Part shown: in pieces, positions 45,672-54,648 of the stretch
Position numbering within the stretch: position 1 is the first letter of the stretch
Layout of the letters: each line of letters starts with the position of its first letter
DNA from: CAWIVH01 sp963839475
GTDB taxonomy: Bacteria > Acidobacteriota > UBA6911
Direction of reading: 5' to 3'
Assembly (NCBI GenBank): GCA_963839475.1
Contig: CAWIVH010000017.1
Span: 744,001-808,000, forward strand
Length of the DNA: 64,000 bases
Notes under the pieces: generated by a model
What the model saw: only the letters and a program-made list of their open reading frames with translations
What the model was told of the DNA's origin: nothing
Databases searched by the model: none
Program-made: the position numbers and the translations under genes

Positions 45672-48113
45672 ATGAAGTCGAGTCTGATATCGGATAAAAC
45701 CCGTCTGTTTTTCAGCACCCTTTTTATTCTTGCCTTTGCGACATGTGGACTTTGGGGTATCCAGCCTGGAGTCCAGGCCCCGTCGAACCAGGCCGGAAGC
45801 GGCGTTACCGTGCGAGTGGACGTCGAACTGATCACGGTAGAGGTAATGGTCCGCGATAAAAAGGGAAATCCCGTCAAAAACCTCACCCGGGATGACTTTC
45901 AGCTCCTTGAAGACGGGAAGCGCCAGGACATCGTAACTTTTGTGGAGATCTCGGATGAAGCCGGCCGTGTCGCCCCGACCAGTCTTGCTGACATCGATGA
46001 TAGCGGCCCTAATCGCGGCAAGGTCGTCCTGATCTTCTTCGATGACAGCCATCTTACAAGTTCGCAGCTCCAGGTTGCCCGGGACTCGGCAGAAAAATAC
46101 GTCAAAGCGCACATGAAACCGCTCGATCTTTTTGCGGTGGCCACTTACGGCAGAGCCCTGAAGATTTTGCAGAACTACACGCATGATGCTGCCAAGGTGC
46201 TGGAAGCCATTCGCCAGCCGGCTATATCTTATGCCCAACCCGCTCGCGGGATGTCGATGGATTCGACCATGCCCATGCCGTCGGGAAGGGGATCTTCCCA
46301 GCGCAGCGCAGCCCCCATGGAAAGCTCTGAAGCCAGGTTCCAGGCCGTTGCACTTTTCCGCGCCCTGAACTCTCTGAGTTCCTCGATCGGGATGGTAAAG
46401 GGCCGGAAGGCAATTTTCTTTTTCTCGGAGGATTTCGCTGCCAGCCCGGATGTTCAGACCGACTACCAGAACGTGGTTAGCGCCGCCAAGAAAGCGAATG
46501 TAGCATTCTACACCATCGACGCGAAGCAATTCGGGATGCCCACCATCGGCGGTGGATCAGCGCAATGGAACGAATTGCCCCGCCCTTCTGATTCCAAAAC
46601 CACGCCTGCCCGCGCATTGCGAACCGCGAACTCACCTTCGTCCCTCTTTAGCAGCTTTGCCGGATTCCGGAATTCTGCAGCCACCTTCGTCCCGGTGAAC
46701 TCCATGTTCCAGCAGACCGGCGGCGGACAAGGCGGAGGCGGGACAGGCGGAGGGGGCACAGGAGGAGGCACGGGAGGAGGCACAGGAGGGGGAAGCACAG
46801 GAGGAGGCACCAGGGGCGGAGGAACCGGCGGGACAGGCGGAGGGTCGACCGGAGGCGCCACAGGAGGCACAGGAACCGGGAGGACGGGCACGGCCCCAAC
46901 CAACCCGAACACAGGAACCGTAAGCGATCCCAATGCAGATTCGACGGTCGGCGATTCCGGCAATTACTACAACCGGAATCAATTCGGCCAGCCGATGATA
47001 AGCAACATGCTTCGCTCCCTCGCAGCGGAGACCGGGGGAGTCGCCATTCTCAGCACCAATGACTACACCTCTCGGCTCGATGAGGTGGATCGTGAATTGA
47101 GCAATTATTACATCCTGGGATTCCAATCCAACAATCCCAAGCGCGACGGGAAATTCCGAGTTATCGATGTCAAAACAACAATCAAAGGGGTGGAAATAAG
47201 GCATCGCGACGGATATATGGACCCACGACCCGCCGACACTCTGGCTGGGACCAAAAGTGAAAAGTCCATGATGAACGCCATGTCATCGGCATCCGCTGCG
47301 ACCCAGCTTCCGGTTGCTATCAGGGGTTTGTATTTCTACGATTCGCCGGAAATGGCCAGGGTTACGCTGGCTGCCCGGATCCGATCCTCAGCCATCGAAC
47401 TCCGCAAGAAGGGAGAGCAGTTCGGGAGCGATGTGAGCGTGATGGGAATTGCCTATGCCGAAAACGGCAGTGTGGCTGCGCGCTTCAGCGACACATTGAA
47501 TGTTCTGATAGACAAAGATCAGCAGGATGCCTTCAGGGCCCAGGATCTGCAATACCGCAACCACCTCAAACTGCGCCCTGGAACCTACCAGCTGAAGCTG
47601 GCAGTCGCTGACGAAAAGGGCAAGGTGGGTTCGGCGGTGCAATCCCTGGTCATTCCGCCCATGGTCCAGGGAAATCTTGCCGCGAGCAGTCTCGTGCTGG
47701 CAGAAAAGGCGTCGCGCCTCCCGGAACTGATCCAGGAACTGCAAGTAAAGCTACTGGACGAACAGGATCCGCTTACCTATAAGGGTTTGCAGATTGTCCC
47801 ATCCGTCGAGCAGCAAATTCGGGTGAATGCACCGATCAGCGCTCTTTATTCGCTCTACAATCTGACCAGCAGCAACGAGCCGCGGAAACTGGTCGCCCAG
47901 GCCCGGCTCCTCGACGAGAGCGGAACCGCGATTCCGCTGGCATCGGTGCAGCTGGATAAACTGGCCGTCGACAGCGGCAAGACGGAAACCCGGATCGCCA
48001 TGAATTTGCCGTTAAAGAATGTGGCGCCGGGAAAATATAAATTGGAGATCGTGACTTCTGAAGGCGTCTCGAATCGCTCGGTAACGCTGCAAGCAGATTT
48101 CCAGATCAAATAG
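45672..48113 (+). CDS. VWA-domain protein with Gly/Thr-rich insert (paralogue)
   Basis: 813 aa from the ATG at 45672, which has GGGAGG 8 bp upstream (frame open further up). A signal peptide is followed by VELITVEVMVRDKKGNPVKN and LTRDDFQLLEDGKRQDIVTF, then a VWA fold (VVLIFFDDSHLTSSQL; GRKAIFFFSEDFAASPDVQ). Residues about 350-407 are almost only Gly and Thr, a probable flexible linker. The second half repeats the family end (EVDRELSNYYILGFQSNNP, IRHRDGYMDP), then adds ~250 residues of beta structure. It is cell-envelope or secreted; role unknown. Confidence 0.85.
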   Translation: MKSSLISDKTRLFFSTLFILAFATCGLWGIQPGVQAPSNQAGSGVTVRVDVELITVEVMVRDKKGNPVKNLTRDDFQLLEDGKRQDIVTFVEISDEAGRVAPTSLADIDDSGPNRGKVVLIFFDDSHLTSSQLQVARDSAEKYVKAHMKPLDLFAVATYGRALKILQNYTHDAAKVLEAIRQPAISYAQPARGMSMDSTMPMPSGRGSSQRSAAPMESSEARFQAVALFRALNSLSSSIGMVKGRKAIFFFSEDFAASPDVQTDYQNVVSAAKKANVAFYTIDAKQFGMPTIGGGSAQWNELPRPSDSKTTPARALRTANSPSSLFSSFAGFRNSAATFVPVNSMFQQTGGGQGGGGTGGGGTGGGTGGGTGGGSTGGGTRGGGTGGTGGGSTGGATGGTGTGRTGTAPTNPNTGTVSDPNADSTVGDSGNYYNRNQFGQPMISNMLRSLAAETGGVAILSTNDYTSRLDEVDRELSNYYILGFQSNNPKRDGKFRVIDVKTTIKGVEIRHRDGYMDPRPADTLAGTKSEKSMMNAMSSASAATQLPVAIRGLYFYDSPEMARVTLAARIRSSAIELRKKGEQFGSDVSVMGIAYAENGSVAARFSDTLNVLIDKDQQDAFRAQDLQYRNHLKLRPGTYQLKLAVADEKGKVGSAVQSLVIPPMVQGNLAASSLVLAEKASRLPELIQELQVKLLDEQDPLTYKGLQIVPSVEQQIRVNAPISALYSLYNLTSSNEPRKLVAQARLLDESGTAIPLASVQLDKLAVDSGKTETRIAMNLPLKNVAPGKYKLEIVTSEGVSNRSVTLQADFQIK
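46719..46893 (+). repeat. in-frame GGAGGC(A)-type repeat in the VWA gene
   Basis: About 175 bp of imperfect 6-15-bp units (variants of ggaggcaca, ggaggaggc) encode (Gly)2-4-Thr/Ser blocks. Slippage here would change linker length in multiples of three without breaking the frame. Confidence 0.85.
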
Positions 48114-48145
48114 ACTAACCAGGTGCGGAGAAGGACCGATCCAGG

Positions 48146-49213
48146 ATGCCATTAGTAGCGCATAGCTCGCTTCCTACTTTCGAACATCTGCGACACCAGG
48201 GTCAGGAAATCCTGACCCTCGAACATGCCATTCACCAGGACATCCGGGAGCTGCACATCGGACTGCTGAACATGATGCCGGACGCGGCCCTGGCCGTGAC
48301 GGAACAGCAGTTCATGCGCCTCATGGGCAGCTGCAATCAGATTGCCCAGTTCTATGTGCACCCTTTTTCAATTCCTGGATTGCCGCGGAGCACCGAGACC
48401 CAGGATTACATCGACCGGTTTTACGAACCGTTCGCCAAACTCCAGGAGGAGGGCCTGGATGCCCTGGTCATCACGGGTGCCAATGTGTCGAATCCCACCC
48501 TGGAGCAGGAACCGTTCTGGCTCCCGCTCCAGGAAGTGATCGCATGGGCCATGGAATGTACAACTTCCGTTTTGTGCTCCTGCCTGGCGACCCATGCCTT
48601 GATGAAACAGCTTTACGGCATACGCCGGCAGCCGCTTCCGCGAAAGAAATGGGGCGTTTATAACCACAGGGTTACGCAGTTCCGGCATCCCCTTTTGCGC
48701 AACATCAATACGAGGTTCGATGTGCCTCATTCCCGGTACAACGCCATAACACGGGCTCAACTGGAAGCCGCGGGACTTACCATCCTGGTTGAAGGCAAAG
48801 AGGGGGGCGTCCACATGGCGGTGAGCCCCGACCAGTTCCGCATCATCTACCTGCAGGGGCATCCTGAATACGACTACAACAGCCTGTTGAAAGAATACAA
48901 GCGGGAGGTTTTGCGTTTTATCCATGGAGAATTGGACAGCTATCCTCCTCATCCGGAGCATTACTTCACAGAAGCCGCCGCGGCGATTGCCGACGAGTAC
49001 CACCAGATCGTCCTGGCGAGCCGGGCATCCGGAACAGTGATCCCGCCATTCCCGGAGAAAACGCTGCAGCGCCATCTCGATAACACCTGGGGAGACACCG
49101 GGAGAGCCCTGTTCAACAACTGGTTGGGATTGGTATATCAGCTGACGGCGCTCGATCGAAAACAACCTTTTGCCCCGGGCATTGATCCGCATAATCCCCT
49201 GGGCCTGCGCTGA
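48146..49213 (+). CDS. metA: homoserine O-acyltransferase (MetA family)
   Basis: 355 aa. The family opening HIGLLNMMPDAALAVTEQQF is clear. The catalytic Cys is Cys146 in SVLCSCLATHALMKQLYGI, aligning with Cys142 of E. coli MetA, and the His/Glu pair is in YLQGHPEYDYNSLLKEYKRE. It acylates homoserine (succinyl or acetyl; this cannot be told by eye) in methionine synthesis. The following gene is the matching PLP sulfhydrylase, 75 bp downstream. No SAM riboswitch is seen in the 32-bp upstream gap, so the start seems to be read through from the VWA gene or from a promoter inside it. Confidence 0.92.
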   Translation: MPLVAHSSLPTFEHLRHQGQEILTLEHAIHQDIRELHIGLLNMMPDAALAVTEQQFMRLMGSCNQIAQFYVHPFSIPGLPRSTETQDYIDRFYEPFAKLQEEGLDALVITGANVSNPTLEQEPFWLPLQEVIAWAMECTTSVLCSCLATHALMKQLYGIRRQPLPRKKWGVYNHRVTQFRHPLLRNINTRFDVPHSRYNAITRAQLEAAGLTILVEGKEGGVHMAVSPDQFRIIYLQGHPEYDYNSLLKEYKREVLRFIHGELDSYPPHPEHYFTEAAAAIADEYHQIVLASRASGTVIPPFPEKTLQRHLDNTWGDTGRALFNNWLGLVYQLTALDRKQPFAPGIDPHNPLGLR

Positions 49214-49288
49214 CCGGCCCGTGAAGGCACTCTAGGCCCTTCCGCACGTTTATTCGGCATCCATACCAAACAAAGGAGATTGAAACTG

Positions 49289-50566
49289 ATGAAACCAGCA
49301 ACAATCGGCATTCACGGGGGCTATCAAACAGATCCCACCACCAAGGCCGTCGCAGTCCCGATTTACCAGACGGTTGCCTACGAATTTGACAATGCGCAGC
49401 ACGCGGCTGATCTCTTCAACCTGGTAGTCCCGGGAAACATCTACACCCGCATCATGAACCCCACGGCGGACGTGCTGGAGAAGCGGATTGCCGAATTGGA
49501 GGGGGGAATCGCGGGGCTGGCGCTTAGCGCCGGCAGCGCAGCAATCAACTACTCGATTCTGACTATCGCCGAAGCGGGCAACAACATCGTCACCGTACCC
49601 CTGCTTTACGGCGGCACCTACACGCTCTTCGCACACATGCTTCCCAAACAGGGGATCGAGGTGCGATTCGCCCAAGATGACAGCCCCGCCAACCTTGAAA
49701 AACTCATCGACGACAAAACCTCCGCGGTTTTTTGCGAGACCATCGGAAATCCGGCCGGAAATATCGTGGATATTGAGGCGATCGCGGCAATGGCGCACAA
49801 GCACGGCGTTCCGGTCATCGTCGACAACACCGTGGCAACCCCGATCCTCATCCGGCCGATCGATTATGGCGTGGATATCGTGGTTCACTCGCTGACGAAA
49901 TACATGGGTGGCCACGGGAATTCCCTGGGCGGGATCATCGTGGATTCCGGCAAATTCCCCTGGGCAGAGCATGCCCGCCGGTTCCCTATGCTCAATCAAC
50001 CCGAGCCGGCGTATCACGGAGTAGTTTACACCCAAGCCCTCGGGGCGGCTGCCTACATCGGGCGCGCCCGGACCGTGCCGCTTCGCAATACCGGTTCGGC
50101 GATCAGCCCTTTCAATGCTTTCCTGATTCTGCAGGGAATCGAAACCCTGGCGTTGCGCATGGAGCGCCACACCGAAAATGCCCTGGCGGTGGCAACATAC
50201 CTGGAGAACCATCCGAATGTCGCATGGGTCAAATTCGCCGGTCTCAGGAGCTCACCCTATTATGCCCTGGCCCAGAAATACACCCAGGGACGGCCTTCCG
50301 CCCTGCTCACTTTCGGCATTAAAGGTGGATTTGAAGCGGGGGTTCGATTCTACGATGCGCTCAAGCTATTCAAACGCCTTGTGAACATCGGCGATGCAAA
50401 ATCACTGGCGGCCCACCCGGCGTCTACGACGCATCGGCAGCTGACCGAAGTTGAAATGGCTTCAGCCGGTGTCACACCCGATACAATTCGCCTGTGCGTC
50501 GGCATCGAACATATCGACGACATCATCGCGGACCTGGAGCAGGCTCTGTCAAAGGCTTCCGCCTGA
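49289..50566 (+). CDS. O-acyl-homoserine sulfhydrylase (Cys/Met-metabolism PLP enzyme)
   Basis: 425 aa from the ATG at 49289, with AAAGGAG about 10 bp upstream; a TTG at 49280 is too close to that site. PLP-binding Lys204 lies in VVHSLTKYMGGHGNSLGG. GNIYTRIMNPTADVLEKRIA, LSAGSAAINYSILTIA and NTGSAISPFNAFLILQGIET are signatures of OAH/OSH sulfhydrylases. It joins sulfide to the product of the preceding MetA to give homocysteine (direct sulfhydrylation). Equivalent names metY/metZ depend on the acyl group, so no symbol is given. Confidence 0.9.
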   Translation: MKPATIGIHGGYQTDPTTKAVAVPIYQTVAYEFDNAQHAADLFNLVVPGNIYTRIMNPTADVLEKRIAELEGGIAGLALSAGSAAINYSILTIAEAGNNIVTVPLLYGGTYTLFAHMLPKQGIEVRFAQDDSPANLEKLIDDKTSAVFCETIGNPAGNIVDIEAIAAMAHKHGVPVIVDNTVATPILIRPIDYGVDIVVHSLTKYMGGHGNSLGGIIVDSGKFPWAEHARRFPMLNQPEPAYHGVVYTQALGAAAYIGRARTVPLRNTGSAISPFNAFLILQGIETLALRMERHTENALAVATYLENHPNVAWVKFAGLRSSPYYALAQKYTQGRPSALLTFGIKGGFEAGVRFYDALKLFKRLVNIGDAKSLAAHPASTTHRQLTEVEMASAGVTPDTIRLCVGIEHIDDIIADLEQALSKASA

Positions 50567-50654
50567 CCGGGATCCGGAGCCGCAAAGGCCGGCGGGTAGC
50601 CAGGGCTTTCATAACAGTTTATTATACAATCTGAACCGATCGCTCTTGGCAGCA

Positions 50655-50700
50655 TCCCCCAAAACTATCTTCGTTTTAGGGGACGCGGATTTGCGCGGAT
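50655..50700 (+). repeat. hairpin plus direct repeat in the gap after the sulfhydrylase
   Basis: TCCCCCAAAAC (50655-50665) pairs with GTTTTAGGGGA (50673-50683) with one mismatch. It is followed by CGCGGAT twice (50684-50690, 50694-50700). No U tract follows. It may be a degenerate terminator or another word-repeat element. The rest of the 236-bp gap shows nothing clear. Confidence 0.45.
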
Positions 50701-50802
50701 GATGGCATACCCTTGATGTAAAATCAGCCCGGCAATTATCAGCTTGAATCGCGGAGGATGGGGCTCTTCGTCTCGTGAATCCGTATCGCAAAGGGGGAAC
50801 TC

Positions 50803-52062
50803 ATGGCAGCAATTAATTTCCTGCAGTTGAAGCAGAGCCGGAACGTGCGCCGGAGCATTGAAGCCGCCCTGGAAAAAAGCGGCGGGTTGCTTCGGCTGGC
50901 ACCCTGTTGGGTTCCACGTTCATTTCTGCAGCCCGGCAAACGCCTGAAGCTCAATCCGGCCCACTTGTACGCCTTCGGCCTGGACCGCGGCGGGATCGAC
51001 GAGCGCTGGTTTGCTTCCACGACTCCAGCTGCCAACGAAAACCGGACTCCCGACGAGGGGCTCAGCCATATCGTCCACGAAGACGAACGCTGCACCTTAA
51101 AGGATGCGGTAAGCGAAATGGGAGCGGATCTCATCGGCCAGGATCTCTGGAAGACCTATGGGAAATGGCCGGTCTATTCGAAGTTCTTCGACAACATGGG
51201 ACCCATCCCGCTCCACCTGCACCAGTCCGCGGAACAGGCTGCGCTTGTAGGCCAGGAAGGCAAACCGGAGTCGTATTATTTTCCGCCCCAGCACAACGCC
51301 ACAGGAAACAATTTCCCCCATACTTTCTTCGGGTTGAGTCCGGGAACCACCAAGGCTCAGGTGCGCAAGTGCCTCGAGGACTGGAACAAGGGGGATAACG
51401 GGATCCTGGACCTCTCTGCCGCGTACCGGCTGAAACCAGGAACCGGATGGCTGATCGGCCCCAGCATTCTCCATGCGCCGGGTTCGCTTTGCACCTATGA
51501 ACCCCAGTGGGGATCGGATGTGTTCGGCATGTACCAATCGCTGGTCGAGGGCCGCGAAGTGCCCTGGTCGCTGCTGGTAAAAGACATGCCGCAGGACAAA
51601 CATCGCGATCTGGATTTCATCGTCGAACAGATCGACTGGGAGGTTAATCTCGATCCGAGTTTCAAGAAGAATCACTACCTTGAGCCGATCCCGGTAGCGG
51701 ATACCACTGCGGAGGGATACATGGACCGCTGGATTGTTTACGGAAAGATCCGCGGCCGGCAGTACTTTTCCGCAAAGGAACTCACCGTCGATCCTGGAAC
51801 CCGATGCACAATCCGGGACAACGGCGCGTATGGGCTTGTCGTGGTCCAGGGGCAGGGGAAAATGAACCAGCTCCGGCTGGATTGCCCCCAAATGATCGAT
51901 TTCCATCAATTGACCGAAGACGAGGTGTTCTGCACGGAAAACGCCGCAAAGGCCGGTGTCGCTTTTGAGAACACGTCGGAATCCGAGCCTCTTGTCATGC
52001 TTCGGTATTTCGGGCCCGGGGTAAATCCCGAGGCGCCGATGCTGGGGGAGGATTCGGTTTAG
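50803..52062 (+). CDS. cupin-type sugar isomerase-like protein (class I mannose-6-P isomerase relative)
   Basis: 419 aa. The N-terminal cupin contains GPIPLHLHQSAEQA, with the HxH and Glu-like ligands of phosphomannose isomerases, and a helical insert (TTKAQVRKCLEDWNKGDNG). A second cupin-like half is around 300-400 (GYMDRWIVYGKIRGRQYFSA; YGLVVVQGQGKMNQL). No signal peptide is visible, so it is cytoplasmic. Substrate probably a sugar or sugar phosphate. It heads the sugar-catabolism run, 190 bp before the TIM-barrel gene. Confidence 0.72.
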   Translation: MAAINFLQLKQSRNVRRSIEAALEKSGGLLRLAPCWVPRSFLQPGKRLKLNPAHLYAFGLDRGGIDERWFASTTPAANENRTPDEGLSHIVHEDERCTLKDAVSEMGADLIGQDLWKTYGKWPVYSKFFDNMGPIPLHLHQSAEQAALVGQEGKPESYYFPPQHNATGNNFPHTFFGLSPGTTKAQVRKCLEDWNKGDNGILDLSAAYRLKPGTGWLIGPSILHAPGSLCTYEPQWGSDVFGMYQSLVEGREVPWSLLVKDMPQDKHRDLDFIVEQIDWEVNLDPSFKKNHYLEPIPVADTTAEGYMDRWIVYGKIRGRQYFSAKELTVDPGTRCTIRDNGAYGLVVVQGQGKMNQLRLDCPQMIDFHQLTEDEVFCTENAAKAGVAFENTSESEPLVMLRYFGPGVNPEAPMLGEDSV

Positions 52063-52206
52063 CTCGCTCCTGTTGCGGAACTCATGTCCAGTCATGCTCC
52101 GAAGAGGTGACAGCGAACAGCCGCCTTGAAAATCCCGTGAAGCGGGAGGGCGCAAGCCCCCGGTAGGATATTGCATAGGAACGAGCCCGGACAGGGGCGA
52201 ACGGCT
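52063..52206 (+). ncRNA. candidate structured leader RNA
   Basis: Directly after the cupin stop, CTCGCTCC (52063-52070) can pair with GGAACGAG (52178-52185), seven of eight pairs, closing a ~120-nt domain. Inside are TCCCG/CGGGA (52133-52137 and 52143-52147) and GGGC-GCAA-GCCC (52148-52159), a GNRA tetraloop. AGCCGCC (52119-52125) can also pair with GGC...GGCT (52196-52206), suggesting a pseudoknot or switch. The next ATG is at 52253. I do not recognise a known riboswitch class. Confidence 0.4.
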
Positions 52207-52252
52207 TTTATTCACAATTTGGAGGCGATACCAGAGTAAGAAAGGAAACATT

Positions 52253-53317
52253 ATGAGCTTCAGCGCGCCGTCGCATAATTTCCCCAAACTCCACAATGCG
52301 GCCTGGCCCGGCCTTGTGGGGAAAGGCCCCGATTCCGAACCGCCGATCAGCCTCGACACCATGCTGAGCCTTACCGCGGACGCATGCGTAGACGGTACTC
52401 GCTTCGATGGCATCGATCTTTTCTTGTACGATCCTCATATCAGCATCGATATCAGCGACGACGACCTGAAACGGCTGGCAGACAAGATCCGGACTTTCGG
52501 CCTCTCCGTCGGCTCGGTCGTTGCGCCGGTCTGGCCAGGGACCGGTGGCGGATCTGCCATGGGCGGCGCCGAAGATCGTGGGAATTTCGTCCGTCAAGTC
52601 CGGAAGGCGTGCCGCATCGCCGCCGGATTACGTAAGTTAGGCTTGAGGAAACATGGAATCGTGCGCATCGATTCCGCCTGCAGCCCTGAAGAATGGCTTA
52701 ACGATCCGGAGGCGAACAGCAGAAAGATCGCAGAGACCTTTCGCGAAGCTTGCGACGTGGCCGAGAGCTACGGAGAGGGTCTGGCGGCAGAAGGGGAGAT
52801 ATGCTGGGGCGGCATGCATTCCTGGCGGGAGATGGTGAAAATTCTCGAACGCGTAAGCCGGCCGGGCGCACTGGGGTTTCAAGCCGACATGGCTCACACT
52901 CTCCTATACACCCTCGGCTACAACGCCCCGCAAGACGCCCTCCTGCCGCAAGATTACGATTGGAACGATCGCACCGTGCTCGACAATGCCATGAGGGAGC
53001 TAACTTCAAGGCTGAGGCCCTGGACGGTAGATTTCCATGTCGCCCAAAATGACGCCACGGTCAAAGGCTCCGGCTCACACGACAAAACGGGCCGGCATTG
53101 CCTGCCGACTGACCCGAATGGCAAGCTCGATGTCCCCCGGCATGCTGGGTTCTGGCTGCGAGATGAGCAGGGCAATGTCACCCGGAAATGCCGTCATATC
53201 TGCTGGGACGGCTGCATGTTTTCCAATGAAGTCATGATGAAAAAAGAAACCTGGAACAGCATCCTGGCGACGATGATGGCGGTGCGGGATGCGCATGGCT
53301 GGAATGAGATCGAGTAA
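52253..53317 (+). CDS. TIM-barrel sugar isomerase/epimerase-like protein
   Basis: 354 aa, with AAAGGA 8 bp before the ATG. A xylose-isomerase-like TIM barrel is suggested by FDGIDLFLYDPHISIDISDD, LAAEGEICWGGMHSWREMVK (Glu as metal ligand), LGFQADMAHTLLYTLGYN (Asp/His) and VDFHVAQNDATVKGSGSHDK (His) with RHCLPTD. It probably binds a divalent metal and isomerises or epimerises a sugar or keto-sugar. It lies 24 bp before a Gfo/Idh gene and is surely co-expressed with it. Confidence 0.75.
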   Translation: MSFSAPSHNFPKLHNAAWPGLVGKGPDSEPPISLDTMLSLTADACVDGTRFDGIDLFLYDPHISIDISDDDLKRLADKIRTFGLSVGSVVAPVWPGTGGGSAMGGAEDRGNFVRQVRKACRIAAGLRKLGLRKHGIVRIDSACSPEEWLNDPEANSRKIAETFREACDVAESYGEGLAAEGEICWGGMHSWREMVKILERVSRPGALGFQADMAHTLLYTLGYNAPQDALLPQDYDWNDRTVLDNAMRELTSRLRPWTVDFHVAQNDATVKGSGSHDKTGRHCLPTDPNGKLDVPRHAGFWLRDEQGNVTRKCRHICWDGCMFSNEVMMKKETWNSILATMMAVRDAHGWNEIE

Positions 53318-53341
53318 ACCATTTCGATAAGGAAGAACCCT

Positions 53342-54505
53342 ATGAAAAAACTCAATGTCGGACTGATCGGCTGTGGATTCATGGGAAGAGCGCATTCCAA
53401 CGCCTACCGGAAGGTGAACACATTTTATCAGCTTGAGCACCGGCCGGTGCTCAAGGCGGTCTGCGCCCGAAAGTCCGATCCTGCACGGAAATTTGCCGAG
53501 AACTGGGGATATGAATCAGTGGAAAGCGACTGGCGGAAGCTTGTCGAACGGCCCGACATCGACCTCATCGACATCTGCAGTCCGAACAACACCCACCTGG
53601 AGATTGCCCTGGCTGCGGCCAAGGCGGGCAAAATGGTTCTGTGCGAAAAGCCCCTGGCTATGAATGCGGAGGAAGGGAGCCGGATGGCCGAAGCCGTGGC
53701 AGCCGCCGGCGTACCCAATATGGTGTGGTTCAACTACCGCCGGGTTCCCGCAGTTTCTCTCGCAAAGCAGATAGTGGACGAGGGCCGGATCGGCCGGCCG
53801 TTTCACTACCGGGCCTGCTACCTCCAGGATTGGACCATCGCCGAAGATGTTCCGCAGGGCGGCGCCGCGTTGTGGCGACTGGATATTGACGTGGCGGGAT
53901 CAGGCGTAACCGGCGATCTTCTCGCCCATTCGATCGACACTGCAATCTGGCTCAACGGGCCGATCGTCAAGGTATCGGCCGCCACCGAGATCTTTGTGAA
54001 GGAACGGATTCACCAGGAAACGGGCAAATTGCAGCCCGTCGGGATTGATGACGCGTGCATGTTCCTGGCCCGATTCGCCAACGGATCGATGGGAACTTTC
54101 GAATCCACCCGGTATGCGCGCGGCCGGAAGAACTTCAGCACCTTCGAGCTGAACGGCGCCGACGGATCCATCTATTTCGACTTGGAAGATGCCCACAGGC
54201 TGGAGTTTTTCGAATATCGCAAGCCGGGCAGTGAAAAAAAAGAGCCGTCCCACCTGGCGGGCTGGCGAAGCATCCACGTGACCAATTTCGAGCATCCTTA
54301 TATGGACAAGTGGTGGGTTCCGGGATGTACGATCGGATATGAGCACACGTTTATCAACGCGCTCGCGGACTTCCTGAAAGGCCTCGAACATGGCCGGCCG
54401 GCCCAGCCGGGCTTTGCCGAAGCGCTGGAAACACAGCTGGTGTGCGATGCCGTCCTGAGATCGGCCAAAACCGGGATGTGGGAAGAGGTGCGGCCTTCGG
54501 CTTGA
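53342..54505 (+). CDS. cytoplasmic Gfo/Idh/MocA oxidoreductase
   Basis: 387 aa with no signal peptide, unlike its two relatives in this window. The Rossmann motif is VGLIGCGFMGRAHSNAYR; the catalytic EKP is in MVLCEKPLAMNAEEGSRMAE; WFNYRRVPAVSLAKQIVDEG follows. The C-terminal domain has GDLLAHSIDTAIWL, supplying the usual DxxxH-like residues. It likely oxidises a sugar or inositol-type hydroxyl with NAD(P). Coupling with the TIM-barrel gene suggests an oxidation plus isomerisation module. Confidence 0.9.
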   Translation: MKKLNVGLIGCGFMGRAHSNAYRKVNTFYQLEHRPVLKAVCARKSDPARKFAENWGYESVESDWRKLVERPDIDLIDICSPNNTHLEIALAAAKAGKMVLCEKPLAMNAEEGSRMAEAVAAAGVPNMVWFNYRRVPAVSLAKQIVDEGRIGRPFHYRACYLQDWTIAEDVPQGGAALWRLDIDVAGSGVTGDLLAHSIDTAIWLNGPIVKVSAATEIFVKERIHQETGKLQPVGIDDACMFLARFANGSMGTFESTRYARGRKNFSTFELNGADGSIYFDLEDAHRLEFFEYRKPGSEKKEPSHLAGWRSIHVTNFEHPYMDKWWVPGCTIGYEHTFINALADFLKGLEHGRPAQPGFAEALETQLVCDAVLRSAKTGMWEEVRPSA

Positions 54506-54557
54506 TTCGTGGGGGTGGCGGTCGGATTGGGCTACAGCCAAACCCGGAGAACTTATC

Positions 54558-54648
54558 AATTGCCATTTCTCATCGGTCATTGATCATGGGTCATTCGACG
54601 CAGGGTTCGAATGGCCCATGATCAATGACCAAGGAGAAATGACAAATT
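54558..54648. repeat. long palindrome between convergent genes (GGTCATT words)
   Basis: Two arms of about 40 bp (54558-54598 and 54607-54648) match with only a few mismatches across an 8-bp loop. Each arm has GGTCATTGATCATGGGTCATT, in which the word GTCATT is repeated. It can act as a bidirectional terminator, but the word structure resembles the other palindromes in this window. There is no U tract. Confidence 0.8.

Noticed and set aside
46719..46893. possible CRISPR-like repeat array
   Set aside because: Units are short, variable, in frame and code for Gly/Thr; there are no spacers and no cas genes.
48114..48145. SAM riboswitch before metA
   Set aside because: Only 32 bp separate metA from the upstream gene and no pairing pattern of a SAM riboswitch is seen.
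51097..52413. 438-codon open frame on the minus strand
   Set aside because: It is antisense to the cupin gene and the RNA candidate; no ribosome site and no domain.
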